DNA from: Streptomyces sp. 11x1
GTDB taxonomy: Bacteria; Actinomycetota; Actinomycetes; Streptomycetales; Streptomycetaceae
Direction: 5' to 3'
DNA: 64,000 nt
NCBI RefSeq assembly: GCF_032598905.1
Contig: NZ_CP122458.1
Coordinates: 9,511,001 to 9,575,000, forward strand
The notes below the pieces were generated by a model, which saw only the letters and a list, made by a program, of their open reading frames with translations, was not told the DNA's origin and did no database searches. Made by a program: the position numbers and the translations under genes. Shown here piece by piece: positions 55,110 to 63,629 of this stretch. Each line of letters opens with the position of its first letter. Position 1 is the stretch's first letter.

Positions 55110-55718
55110 TCAGCCCGCACGCGTGGCGAGCGCCAGGAAACGGGCGTCCTCGTCGGCGTACGACGTCATGCGCCAGCCCGAACCGGCCAGCAGCGGCCTC
55201 AGGGTCGCCTCGGCACGCAGGTCCTCCGGGGTGATCTGCCGCCCCTGGCGCGCGGCGAGCGCCGCCCGGCCGATGGGGTGGAACAGGGCCAGCGTGCCGC
55301 CCGGCCTGACCACCCGGGCCAGTTCCCGCAGATTCTCCGCGGGGTTCGAAAGGTGTGCGACGAGCCCGGCGGCGAACACCGCGTCCAGCGACGCCGTACG
55401 CAGCGGCAGCCGGCCGACGTCGGCCAGCACCAACCGCCCGTCTCGGTCCCGCCCCGCCCGTACGGCGGCCTCCAGCATGGCGGGCGTCAGATCGGCCCCG
55501 AGGACCACTCCCGAGGCCCCCACGGCGGCACGCAACGGTGTCAGGGCCCGTCCCGTGCCGCACCCCGCGTCGAGCACCCGCTCACCCTCGCGCAGTCCGA
55601 GCTCGGCGACCGCGGCGGCGTAGGCGGGCCCGTCGTCGGGAAAGCGGGCGTCCCAGCGGGCCGCCCGTGCCGTGAAGAACTCCTGGACGTGTGTGTGGTC
55701 TTCGCTCATGCTCCGCAT
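55110..55718 (-). CDS. Class I SAM-dependent methyltransferase
   Basis: A 202-residue methyltransferase. HVQEFFTARAARWDARFPDD is the usual N-terminal cap, VLDAGCGTGRALTPL is motif I, GADLTPAMLEAA motif II, LVLADVGRLPLRTASLDAVF motif III, and LARVVRPGGTLALFHPIGRA follows. It resembles UbiE/Coq5-like small-molecule methyltransferases. The true start may be the second Met (MSEDHTHVQ). It has no operon partner and the substrate is unknown. Confidence 0.9.
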   Translation of the reverse strand: MRSMSEDHTHVQEFFTARAARWDARFPDDGPAYAAAVAELGLREGERVLDAGCGTGRALTPLRAAVGASGVVLGADLTPAMLEAAVRAGRDRDGRLVLADVGRLPLRTASLDAVFAAGLVAHLSNPAENLRELARVVRPGGTLALFHPIGRAALAARQGRQITPEDLRAEATLRPLLAGSGWRMTSYADEDARFLALATRAG

Positions 55719-55861
55719 GATCCCTCACCAGGACGACGGAGGAGACGACGCGCACGTTCGAGCGAGAGGCGGTCGTTCCTGTGCATATATGCGGCACATT
55801 GCGGCAGCTTTCGGAATACGTCCCCTCAGTGCTCCCGTGCCCCCACTAGCGTCCCGGGGCC

Positions 55862-56638
55862 ATGGGACACATGGACCACGCCACCTTCGGCTGGCTGACC
55901 CCCGCGCTGTCGTACGCCATGGCCTGCATCGGCGCCGCCCTCGGACTGCGCTGCACGGTCCGCGCCCTCGCCACCACCGGGAGGTCCCGTCGCAACTGGC
56001 TCGTCACCGCGGCTTCGGCGATCGGCACCGGCATCTGGACCATGCACTTCGTGGCGATGCTCGGCTTCGGTGTCAGCGGCACCGAGATCCGTTACGACGT
56101 GCCCCTGACCGTTCTGAGCCTCCTGGTCGCCATGCTCGTGGTCTGCGGCGGCGTCTTCGCCGTCGGCTACGGCCGCGACCGCGCCCGGGCGCTCCTGGTG
56201 GGCGGACTCACCACCGGCCTGGGTGTCGCGAGCATGCACTACCTGGGCATGGCGGCCGTACGGCTGCACGGCGACGTGACCTACGATCCCGCACTCGTCG
56301 CCCTCTCCGTCGTGATCGCCGTGGTCGCGGCCACCGCCGCCCTCTGGGCGGCCCTCAACATCGAGTCGCCCGTCGCGGTGACCGTCGCATCCCTCGTCAT
56401 GGGCGGTGCGGTGAGCAGCATGCACTACACCGCGATGTGGGCGGTGCGCGTGGAGGTCACTCCGTCCGCGGCGGTCCTGCCCGGGGCCACGGCGATGCAG
56501 TTCATCTTCCCCCTCGCCGTCGGCCTCGGGTCCTACCTCTTCCTCACCTCGGCGTTCGTCGCACTGTCGCCGACGGCCGGGGAGCGCGAGGCATCCGCGT
56601 CGGCCCAGCGGCCGGTCGAGAACGCCACCGCCCACTAG
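55862..56638 (+). CDS. MHYT-domain integral membrane sensor protein
   Basis: A 258-residue protein of seven membrane helices with the three MHYT motifs GIWTMHFVAMLGF, VASMHYLGMAAV and VSSMHYTAMWAV, each at the outer end of a helix. The Met and His are thought to bind a metal, perhaps copper, and to sense a gas such as NO, CO or oxygen. It has no attached output domain. It lies 49 bases upstream of the conservon kinase on the same strand and may signal through it, which is inference from position. Confidence 0.92.
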   Translation: MGHMDHATFGWLTPALSYAMACIGAALGLRCTVRALATTGRSRRNWLVTAASAIGTGIWTMHFVAMLGFGVSGTEIRYDVPLTVLSLLVAMLVVCGGVFAVGYGRDRARALLVGGLTTGLGVASMHYLGMAAVRLHGDVTYDPALVALSVVIAVVAATAALWAALNIESPVAVTVASLVMGGAVSSMHYTAMWAVRVEVTPSAAVLPGATAMQFIFPLAVGLGSYLFLTSAFVALSPTAGEREASASAQRPVENATAH

Positions 56639-56687
56639 CCGCGCTACGGCCTTCGAAGCCCGCCCCTGAACCCTGATCGAGGAGGCC

Positions 56688-59225
56688 ATGCGTACACCCC
56701 GCAGGACCCCGACAGCCGACGCCGAGGCGCCGCCCCGCCCCGCGATACGCGGGCGCCGCGCCCACGCCGGACCACCGGCCGACGAGCACCTCGCGACCGA
56801 CGGCACCGGCGCCCCGACGACCGACCCACCCCCGCGCGCGGGACGCCGCCGGCTGCGCCCCCGCACCGTCCGCGCCAAGATCGTCTGTCTGCTGATGGTG
56901 CCGGTCGTCTCCCTGCTCGCACTGTGGGCCTACGCCACCGTCACCACCGCCCAGGACGTCGCCCGCCACCGTCAGCTGCAACGCGTCGAGGCCTCCGTAC
57001 GCGGCCCGGTCGCCGACGCCGTCGCGGCCCTCCAGTCCGAACGCGCGGCCGCCGTACGGTTCGCCACTGCACCCTCCACGGAGCGGGAGAAGACGCTCCG
57101 CGGACTCGCGCGCCGCACCGACCGGACGGTGGGCGCCCTGCGCCTAGGTGACCGCCACACCGTCGCCGACGGCACCGACCTGCCCGCAGGGGTCGCCGAA
57201 CGCCTCGCCGGCTTCGTGACCGGGGCCGAAGACCTGCGTGCGCTGCGGACGTCGGTTCTCGACCGCCGCAGCGGCTGGGCGGAGACGTACGAGCGATACA
57301 CGGCGACCATCTCCACGGCCTTCGGCGTGGGAGGCGCGCTCACCGGCATCCAGGACGCCGAACTCGGCTCCGACGCGCGCGTGCTGATGGAGTTCTCCCG
57401 CGCGGCCGAGGCGCTGGCGCAGGAGGACGCACTCCTGTCCGGCGCCCACCTCGCCAAGACCCTCGACCGCGAACGGCTGCGCCTGTTCATCGGCGCCGTC
57501 GACACACGCCGCACGCTGACCGAAGCCGCCGGAGCGGACCTGCGCGGCCCGGAGAACGCGGCCTGGCAGGAACTCGCCGGAGGGAACGCCTACGCCGACC
57601 TGCGCGCCCTCGAGGACGAGGTGGTCGCGAGCCACCCCGGAGCGCAGGTGCTCCACGCCGTCCCCGAAGCGGCCTGGACGTCTGCCCACGCGCGCGTGCG
57701 GGACGACATGCGCGGTATCGAGACGGACGCCGGCCACGGGGTCGCCGACCGGGCCGACCCGTTCACCCGCGCACTGCTCACCCCGGCGGGAGCCGCCGTG
57801 CTCCTCGGCCTCGCCGCGGTCGCGGCCTCCCTCGTCATCTCCGTACGCATCGGACGCGGTCTGGTCGTGGAGTTGGTGAGCCTGCGCAACGGCGCCCTGG
57901 AGATCGCCCGCCGCAAACTGCCGCACGCCATGCGCAGACTGCGCTCCGGCGAGGAGATCGACGTCGACGCCGAGGCCCCGCCCGGCTCGCCCGCTGAGGA
58001 CGAGACCGGTCAGGTCGCCGAGGCCCTTGGCACGGTGCACCGCGCGGCCCTGCGCGCGGCGGTCGAGCGGGCCGAACTCGCCAGCGGCATCTCCGGGGTG
58101 TTCGTCAATCTCGCCCGCCGCAGCCAGATCCTCGTGCACCGCCAGCTCGGTCTCCTCGACAGCATGGAACGCCGCTCCGACGATCCCGACGAACTCAGCG
58201 ACCTCTTCCGCCTCGACCACCTCACCACGCGCATGCGACGCCACGCGGAGAGCCTGATCATCCTCTCCGGCGCCGCCCCGGGCCGTGCCTGGCGCATGCC
58301 CGTGTCCCTGACGAACGTGGTCCGGGCGGCAGTCTCCGAGATCGAGGACTACGCGCGCGTGGAACTGCGGCAACTTCCCGAGGCGAAGATCGTCGGCACC
58401 GGGGTCGCCGACCTCACCCACCTCCTCGCCGAACTCGTGGAGAACGCCGCCCAGTTCTCACCACCCCACACACGCGTACGGGTCACCGGCGAACCAGTCG
58501 GCAACGGCTACGCCCTGGAGGTCGAGGACCGGGGCCTCGGCATGGGCAAGGAGACGCTCGCCGAGGCCAATCGCCGCATCGAACAGTCCGAGGCCCTCGA
58601 CCTGTTCGACAGCGACCGGCTCGGCTTGTTCGTCGTGAGCCGCCTCGCCGCCCGCCACGGCATCAAGGTCCACCTGCGGACCTCCCCCTACGGCGGCACC
58701 ACGGCCGTGGTGCTCCTGCCCACCGCACTGCTCCACAGTGGCGCGCCGGAACGTTCCCCCGAAGCGTCCGCCGAAGCACCCCCGGAGCCCGAGGAACGCG
58801 AGTACGCGCGCGTGACCGCGGCCCCGCGTCAGGAACCCGTGGAGCAGTCCGCGAACCGCCACGCCCTGACGGCTCCCATGGCCTCCGCCGGGCGCAACGC
58901 GGAGGAGCAGCGCCCGCCCGAGGCGCCGCCCGGTGTGACCACCCTGCGGCCGAACCGCAGGGCGCCGGAACCTCAGGACACGGACGGACTGCCGCGCCGC
59001 GTACGACAGGCGCACCTCGCGCCCCAACTGCGCGAGCGACACACCGGGCAGCCCGCGTCGGCGGCGGCGCCCGGAGCGGACGACGAGCGCACGCCGGAAC
59101 TTGTCAGGGACCGCATGGCGGCCTACCGCGACGGCTGGGCACGAGGCGGCGGCAGGGCACCCGGCAGAGGAGTCGCACAGGGCCCCACGACGGCCCGCGA
59201 CAGCAGCGAAGGAGACCCCGCATGA
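56688..59225 (+). CDS. cvnA: Conservon sensor-kinase-like protein CvnA
   Basis: An 845-residue membrane protein of the CvnA type. It has a basic/proline N-terminal tail (1-62), membrane helix 1 (64-86), an external nitrate/nitrite-sensing-like helical domain (about 90-360), helix 2 (about 364-386), a HAMP linker, a dimerisation region (FRLDHLTTRMRRHAE) and a HATPase domain with the N box ELVENAAQFSPP (near 582) and the G box DRGLGMGKE (near 614). A 170-residue disordered tail follows. The stop overlaps the next gene as ATGA. Such proteins act with CvnB, C and D as a membrane-bound GTPase switch affecting development and antibiotic production. Confidence 0.94.
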   Translation: MRTPRRTPTADAEAPPRPAIRGRRAHAGPPADEHLATDGTGAPTTDPPPRAGRRRLRPRTVRAKIVCLLMVPVVSLLALWAYATVTTAQDVARHRQLQRVEASVRGPVADAVAALQSERAAAVRFATAPSTEREKTLRGLARRTDRTVGALRLGDRHTVADGTDLPAGVAERLAGFVTGAEDLRALRTSVLDRRSGWAETYERYTATISTAFGVGGALTGIQDAELGSDARVLMEFSRAAEALAQEDALLSGAHLAKTLDRERLRLFIGAVDTRRTLTEAAGADLRGPENAAWQELAGGNAYADLRALEDEVVASHPGAQVLHAVPEAAWTSAHARVRDDMRGIETDAGHGVADRADPFTRALLTPAGAAVLLGLAAVAASLVISVRIGRGLVVELVSLRNGALEIARRKLPHAMRRLRSGEEIDVDAEAPPGSPAEDETGQVAEALGTVHRAALRAAVERAELASGISGVFVNLARRSQILVHRQLGLLDSMERRSDDPDELSDLFRLDHLTTRMRRHAESLIILSGAAPGRAWRMPVSLTNVVRAAVSEIEDYARVELRQLPEAKIVGTGVADLTHLLAELVENAAQFSPPHTRVRVTGEPVGNGYALEVEDRGLGMGKETLAEANRRIEQSEALDLFDSDRLGLFVVSRLAARHGIKVHLRTSPYGGTTAVVLLPTALLHSGAPERSPEASAEAPPEPEEREYARVTAAPRQEPVEQSANRHALTAPMASAGRNAEEQRPPEAPPGVTTLRPNRRAPEPQDTDGLPRRVRQAHLAPQLRERHTGQPASAAAPGADDERTPELVRDRMAAYRDGWARGGGRAPGRGVAQGPTTARDSSEGDPA

Positions 59226-59659
59226 TCCAGGACCCGAGCACCAGGGCCACCGAACGCTCCGGTGAACTCGACTGGCTGCTGGACGACTTGGTCCTGCGCG
59301 TGCACGAGGTGCGGCACGCCGTGGTCCTGTCCAACGACGGCCTGGCGGTCGGCGCCTCCAGCGACCTCAGGCGCGAGGACGCCGAGCACCTCGCCGCGGT
59401 CGCCTCCGGCTTCCACAGTCTCGCCAAGGGCGCGGGCCGTCACTTCGGCGCAGGGGGCGTACGCCAGACGATGGTCGAGATGGACGACGGCTTCCTCTTC
59501 GTCGCCGCCGCCGGAGACGGCTCCTGCCTCGCCCTCCTCACCTCCGTCACGGCCGACATCGGGCTGGTGGCGTACGAAATGGCACGGCTGGTGAAGCGCG
59601 TCGGAGAGCACCTGCGGACACCGACCCGCGCCGGCGCACGCCCGCCCACGGCCGGATGA
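59222..59659 (+). CDS. cvnB: Roadblock/LC7 protein CvnB
   Basis: A 145-residue roadblock/LC7 protein. LDWLLDDLVLRVHEVRHAVV and LSNDGLAVGASSDLRREDAE start the fold, GFHSLAKGAGRHFGAGGVRQ and FLFVAAAGDGSCLALLTS follow. It overlaps cvnA and cvnC by 4 bases each. In MglB-like systems roadblock dimers stimulate the partner GTPase, here CvnD. A close paralogue is encoded at 61114. Confidence 0.95.
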   Translation: MIQDPSTRATERSGELDWLLDDLVLRVHEVRHAVVLSNDGLAVGASSDLRREDAEHLAAVASGFHSLAKGAGRHFGAGGVRQTMVEMDDGFLFVAAAGDGSCLALLTSVTADIGLVAYEMARLVKRVGEHLRTPTRAGARPPTAG

Positions 59660-60096
59660 ACCAGGGACAGGCCGTGCTCATGACCGAAGGCAGTGACACC
59701 GGCGCCCCGCACGAACCGGCGGGCGGTCGCTGGTACGACCACGAGGCCGGGCCGCTCGTCCGCCCCTACGCCGTGACGGGCGGCCGCACCAGACCGGGTC
59801 ACGGCGGACCGCGCTTCGACCTGATCGCCCTGGTCTCGCTCGACCCCGGCGCACCCGGCGCCGACGACTCGTTGCTCGGTCCGGAACACCACGCGCTCCT
59901 GGAACTGTGCCGGACCGAGACCCAGTCGGTCGCCGAACTCGCCGCGGGCGCCGACCTGCCCGTCGGCGTCGTACGGGTACTGCTCGGGGACCTAGTGGAC
60001 GCGAGCCGAGTCACCGTCAGTCGCCCCGTGCCGCCCGCGCGACTGCCGGACGAACGGATCCTGCGGGAGGTGATCGAGGGGCTGAGGGCGCTGTAG
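59656..60096 (+). CDS. cvnC: DUF742 protein CvnC
   Basis: A 146-residue DUF742 protein with the conserved start GPLVRPYAVTGGRTRPGHGG and FDLIALVS. A winged-helix-like C-terminal part (HHALLELCRTETQSVAELAA and LPVGVVRVLLGDLVDASRVT) ends in REVIEGLRAL. It overlaps cvnB. Unlike the usual tight packing, 187 bases separate its stop from cvnD. A second copy of its tail lies just before cvnD (see 60262-60306). Confidence 0.94.
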   Translation: MNQGQAVLMTEGSDTGAPHEPAGGRWYDHEAGPLVRPYAVTGGRTRPGHGGPRFDLIALVSLDPGAPGADDSLLGPEHHALLELCRTETQSVAELAAGADLPVGVVRVLLGDLVDASRVTVSRPVPPARLPDERILREVIEGLRAL

Positions 60097-60261
60097 ATGA
60101 ACACGCACCCGGTTGTGACCCGTACCGACTTGCGCATCCAACCCGGCTCCGAACGGGCACAAGCGGTCGGTGAGAAGAAATACCGGTCCAACGCCCCACG
60201 AACGAGTGGTAGTTGTCAAGATGCTGACTCCTCACGGCCGTACCGATGTCGATTACGGTCG

Positions 60262-60306
60262 ACACTCCCGAGAGAAGTGATCGATGGTCTCCGAGCATTC
60301 CGATGA
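60262..60306 (+). pseudogene. Remnant of a second cvnC 3' end overlapping cvnD
   Basis: Just before and across the cvnD start, a frame reads LPREVIDGLRAFR and stops at 60306. It mirrors the tail LREVIEGLRAL of the intact cvnC, and the ATG of cvnD sits inside it, as in conservons where cvnC and cvnD overlap. I infer that cvnD once followed a different cvnC, whose end remains here. Confidence 0.5.
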
Positions 60307-60889
60307 GACAGACGGCGACACGGGCGCCCTGGCACTGAAGATCCTCGTCGCCGGCGGATTCGGCGTGGGCAAGACCACGCTGGTCGGCGCGGTCAGCGAG
60401 ATCAAGCCGCTGCGCACCGAGGAACTCCTGAGCGAGGTGGGCCAGTCGGTCGACGACACCGACGGGGTGGACCAGAAGGTCACCACCACCGTCGCCATGG
60501 ACTTCGGCCGCATCACGATCAGGTCGGGGCTCTCGCTCTACCTGTTCGGCACCCCGGGGCAGGACCGGTTCTGGTTCATGTGGGACGAGTTGGCGCAAGG
60601 GGCGTTGGGCGCCGTCGTCCTCGCGGACACGCGGCGACTGCAGGACTGCTTCCCCGCCGTGGACTACTTCGAGCACCGGCACATCCCCTTCGTGGTCGCC
60701 GTCAACTGCTTCTCGGAAGCACGCGCCCATGGTGCCCAGGACGTCTCACGCGCCCTCGACCTCGACCAGGGAACCCCCGTGGTCCTCTGCGACGCCAGGG
60801 ACCGCGACTCCGGCAAGGAAGTGCTGATACGCCTCGTCGAATACGCCGGGCGGATGCACACCGCCCGGCTGCTCGACTCCGTGGGCTGA
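60284..60889 (+). CDS. cvnD: Conservon GTPase CvnD
   Basis: A 201-residue Ras-like GTPase of the MglA/CvnD type. Walker A is GGFGVGKTT (24-32); VTTTVAMDFGRI is the switch I region, LFGTPGQDRFWFMWDEL the G3/switch II, VVAVNCF the G4-like motif and LCDARDRDSGKEVL the G5 end. ATG 60284 starts MVSEHSDETD and lies within the cvnC-like tail remnant. It is the output switch of the conservon, probably controlled by CvnB and CvnC at the CvnA complex. Confidence 0.95.
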   Translation: MVSEHSDETDGDTGALALKILVAGGFGVGKTTLVGAVSEIKPLRTEELLSEVGQSVDDTDGVDQKVTTTVAMDFGRITIRSGLSLYLFGTPGQDRFWFMWDELAQGALGAVVLADTRRLQDCFPAVDYFEHRHIPFVVAVNCFSEARAHGAQDVSRALDLDQGTPVVLCDARDRDSGKEVLIRLVEYAGRMHTARLLDSVG

Positions 60890-61113
60890 ACCGGCGCCAA
60901 CACGCCTGTTCCTGGCCGGATACTGTCCCTTGACACCGCTGTTTCGGGTGGGGAAGCACCTGTTGTCGCTGTTCGCGCGGAAGGACCGGCATGCCTTGTC
61001 GGTCATCTTCCCTGCCATGTTCGCATCCTGCTTGCTCCGACAGCGGCCGTGGGGAAGGCTGAATCGTCGGATCCTCCGTGTCCGGGGGAACGACGAAACG
61101 GGGAGTGCGAACG

Positions 61114-61527
61114 ATGTCGCAGAACGCGGGGCTCGGTTGGCTGCTGGACGACCTGACCGAGCGCGTGGAACCCATACGACACGCCCTGGTGCTGTCCAAC
61201 GACGGACTGGTCACCGCGGCCAGCACCGGCCTGCGGCGCGAGGACTCCGAACACCTGGCCGCGGTCTCGTCGGGTCTGCACAGCCTCGCCAAGGGCTCGG
61301 GCCGCCACTTCGGCGCCGGTGACGTACGGCAGACGATGATCGAGTTCGACGACGCGGTGCTTTTCGTGACCGCCGCCGGGCCCGGCAGCTGCCTGTGCGT
61401 CCTCAGCGCGGCGGAGGCGGACATCGGGCAGATCGGGTACGAGATGACGCTGTTGGTGAACCGGGTCGGCGAACATCTCCGTGTGGACGCCAGGCACCCC
61501 GAACGCTCGGCCGCGATGGATCGCTGA
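61114..61527 (+). CDS. Second roadblock/LC7 protein, CvnB paralogue
   Basis: A 137-residue roadblock protein closely matching CvnB. Compare LGWLLDDLTERVEPIRHALV, LSNDGLVTAASTGLRREDSE and GLHSLAKGSGRHFGAGDVRQ. ATG 61114 follows GGGGAG; an in-frame GTG at 61078 is possible. It lies 224 bases after cvnD on the same strand with no other cvn genes beyond, so it is either an extra subunit for this conservon or the survivor of a second one. Confidence 0.92.
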   Translation: MSQNAGLGWLLDDLTERVEPIRHALVLSNDGLVTAASTGLRREDSEHLAAVSSGLHSLAKGSGRHFGAGDVRQTMIEFDDAVLFVTAAGPGSCLCVLSAAEADIGQIGYEMTLLVNRVGEHLRVDARHPERSAAMDR

Positions 61528-61655
61528 CCTGCGGTTCTCTCTGTGGCGGCAGAGTTATCCACAGGCCCGCCACGGCTTTCCGCGAACGGGCTACGGTTTT
61601 TCCCGAGCGAGCGCGAGACCAGCGCGAGCACCACACCGCACGGGGGAGAACCGTC

Positions 61656-62726
61656 ATGTCCGGCGACACCGTCACACAGTCGGCCACGCACACCACCACC
61701 GACACCCACACCACGACCACCGAGCCCAGCACGCCCGCCACACGACGCGCCGCCCCGGCATCGAAAAGGGCGGCCAGGGCAGTCAGGACCGCCGGGGCGG
61801 CCGGCGGCACCCTGGCACTGAGCCGAGCCGCACGCGAACTGGGCCTGAAACGCAGCGAAATCGACCTCGCCGTACAACTGGGCTGCCTGCGAACGGTCGT
61901 CGACGACGGAGGCGGAGGCCGTCGCGTCACACGGGCGGAGGTCGAGCGGCTCCGGGCCGAGAAGGGCTTCCCCGAGACTCTGCGGGAACGGGTCGAGGCC
62001 GTGGGGACCAAAGCGGCCGCCGAGATCCTGGGCGTGCCGCCCACCCGGTTCACGCGCCTCGCGCGCCTGGGACTGGTCACACCGGTCAAGTTCTCTCTCA
62101 ACCGCTACCGCGCCGTGCTCTGGCTCTATCCGTCGGCCGAACTGCGGCAGTTCGCGGCCGACGGGAGGAACGCCCCCTGGCTGACGGAGCGTGTCCCGGA
62201 GGATCTCAGGCGCCGACTGGAAGCGGGACTGGACCTGCGCCCCCGGAACTGGCGTGGGCGCCACCTCGGAGCCCTGCTGAGGCAGGCGGACGACCCCTGG
62301 AGCCGCGCGGCCGCCATGGCCTCCCTGCTCGACCCCGTCCAGGTCGCCGAGATCGTCCACGACCCCTACGAGCGCGCCCACCTGCATTTCCACCGGCCCG
62401 TACGAGCCGAGCACGGGACGCCCGACTCGCCCGCCGCACGGATCACCGCGCGGATCATGACCGCGGACGACCCCGATGAGATCGCCTGGCTGCGGGCGGA
62501 CCTCCAGCGGTCCCTCGGCGAGGCCCGGGCACACCGACTCGCCCCGAGGCCCCGCCGGAAGGTGCCGTGGTCGCCGGCCTGGGACGAGACACCCGGCGCG
62601 GCGGCCCGACCCACAGCGCGGCCACCCCGGGGCCGACGACGCCCCGGGCACCACGCGCCCGGCGCCGGCACGGCTCCCGAAGGGCGACGCGGTCTGCTGG
62701 GCTGGCTCCGCCGCAGACACCACTGA
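61656..62726 (+). CDS. DUF6397-like putative DNA-binding protein
   Basis: A 356-residue protein. A Thr-rich and then Arg/Ala-rich disordered N-terminus (1-50) precedes two helix-turn-helix-like units: LALSRAARELGLKRSEIDLA with VTRAEVERLRAEKGFPET, and AVGTKAAAEILGVPPTRFTR with LARLGLVTPVKFSLNRYRAV. A helical C-terminal region (ADDPWSRAAAMASLLDPVQV) and a basic tail follow. ATG 61656 has a GGGGGAG site. The family is common and conserved in streptomycetes with unknown function. DNA binding is inferred from the two excisionase-like units. Confidence 0.75.
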   Translation: MSGDTVTQSATHTTTDTHTTTTEPSTPATRRAAPASKRAARAVRTAGAAGGTLALSRAARELGLKRSEIDLAVQLGCLRTVVDDGGGGRRVTRAEVERLRAEKGFPETLRERVEAVGTKAAAEILGVPPTRFTRLARLGLVTPVKFSLNRYRAVLWLYPSAELRQFAADGRNAPWLTERVPEDLRRRLEAGLDLRPRNWRGRHLGALLRQADDPWSRAAAMASLLDPVQVAEIVHDPYERAHLHFHRPVRAEHGTPDSPAARITARIMTADDPDEIAWLRADLQRSLGEARAHRLAPRPRRKVPWSPAWDETPGAAARPTARPPRGRRRPGHHAPGAGTAPEGRRGLLGWLRRRHH

Positions 62727-62734
62727 CCCGCCGG

Positions 62735-63610
62735 TCACGCCTCGAGCTTGCGGAACAGTCCTTCCTGCACGACCGATACGAGCAGACGTCCCTCCAGGTC
62801 GTAGATACGGCCGCGGGCCAGTCCGCGGCCGCCCACCGCGATCGGGGACTCCTGGTCGTACAGGAACCACTCGTCCGCGCGGAACGGCCGGTGGAACCAC
62901 ATCGCGTGGTCCAGCGACGCCATGTCGAAGCCACGGGGTCCCCAGAGGGGCTCCACCGGAATGCGGACGGCGTCGAGAAGCGTCATGTCGCTGGCGTACG
63001 TCAGCGCGCACGTGTGCACGAGCGGGTCGTCGCCGAGGGGACCCACCGCGCGCATCCATACCGCGCTGCGCGGCTCGGCGTGCTCGACCTCCTCGGCCGT
63101 CCAGCGCAGCCGGTCGACATACCGGATGTCGAAGGGCTGCCGCCGGGCCATGCGCTCCAACTGCTCGGGAAGCGTGCCCAGATGCTCGCTGATCTCCTGC
63201 GTCACCGTCGGCAGCGACTCGGGGTCGGGCACCTTGCGGCCCGGCGGCAACTGGTGCTCGAAGCTCCCCTCTTCAGGCTTGTGAAAGGAAGCGGTCAGAT
63301 TGAAGATCGTGCGGCCCTGCTGCACGGCGGTGACCCGGCGCGTGGTGAACGACCGCCCGTCCCGCACCCGCTCCACCTGGTACACGATCGGCACCCCGGG
63401 ACGGCCGGGGCGCAGGAAGTACGCGTGCAATGAATGCACGGGCCGGTCGCCCTCGGTGGTGCGTCCGGCGGCGACCAGCGCCTGGCCGGCGACCTGCCCG
63501 CCGAAGACCCGCTGCAGGGACTCCTGCGGGCTGCGCCCGCGGAAGATGTTGACCTCGATCTGCTCCAGGTCGAGCAGGTCGACGAGCCGCTCGGCGGGGT
63601 TGGTCGTCAT
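62735..63610 (-). CDS. tesB: Acyl-CoA thioesterase II
   Basis: A 291-residue double-hotdog thioesterase that hydrolyses acyl-CoA to fatty acid and CoA. RVFGGQVAGQALVAAGRT and VHSLHAYFLRPGRPGVPIVY start the first hotdog; FNLTASFHKPEEG closes it. FDMASLDHAMWFHRPFRADE in the second hotdog carries the active-site Asp region, and LYDQESPIAVGGRGLARGRI ends the fold. ATG 63610 follows AGGAGAGG. The convergent DUF6397 gene ends 8 bases away. Confidence 0.95.
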   Translation of the reverse strand: MTTNPAERLVDLLDLEQIEVNIFRGRSPQESLQRVFGGQVAGQALVAAGRTTEGDRPVHSLHAYFLRPGRPGVPIVYQVERVRDGRSFTTRRVTAVQQGRTIFNLTASFHKPEEGSFEHQLPPGRKVPDPESLPTVTQEISEHLGTLPEQLERMARRQPFDIRYVDRLRWTAEEVEHAEPRSAVWMRAVGPLGDDPLVHTCALTYASDMTLLDAVRIPVEPLWGPRGFDMASLDHAMWFHRPFRADEWFLYDQESPIAVGGRGLARGRIYDLEGRLLVSVVQEGLFRKLEA

Positions 63611-63629
63611 GTGCTGGCCTCTCCTGTGC

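Noticed and set aside
60702..63059. A 785-codon minus-strand frame spanning several genes
   Set aside because: It runs antisense to cvnD, the roadblock paralogue and the DUF6397-like gene and into tesB in another frame; the product has no recognisable features.
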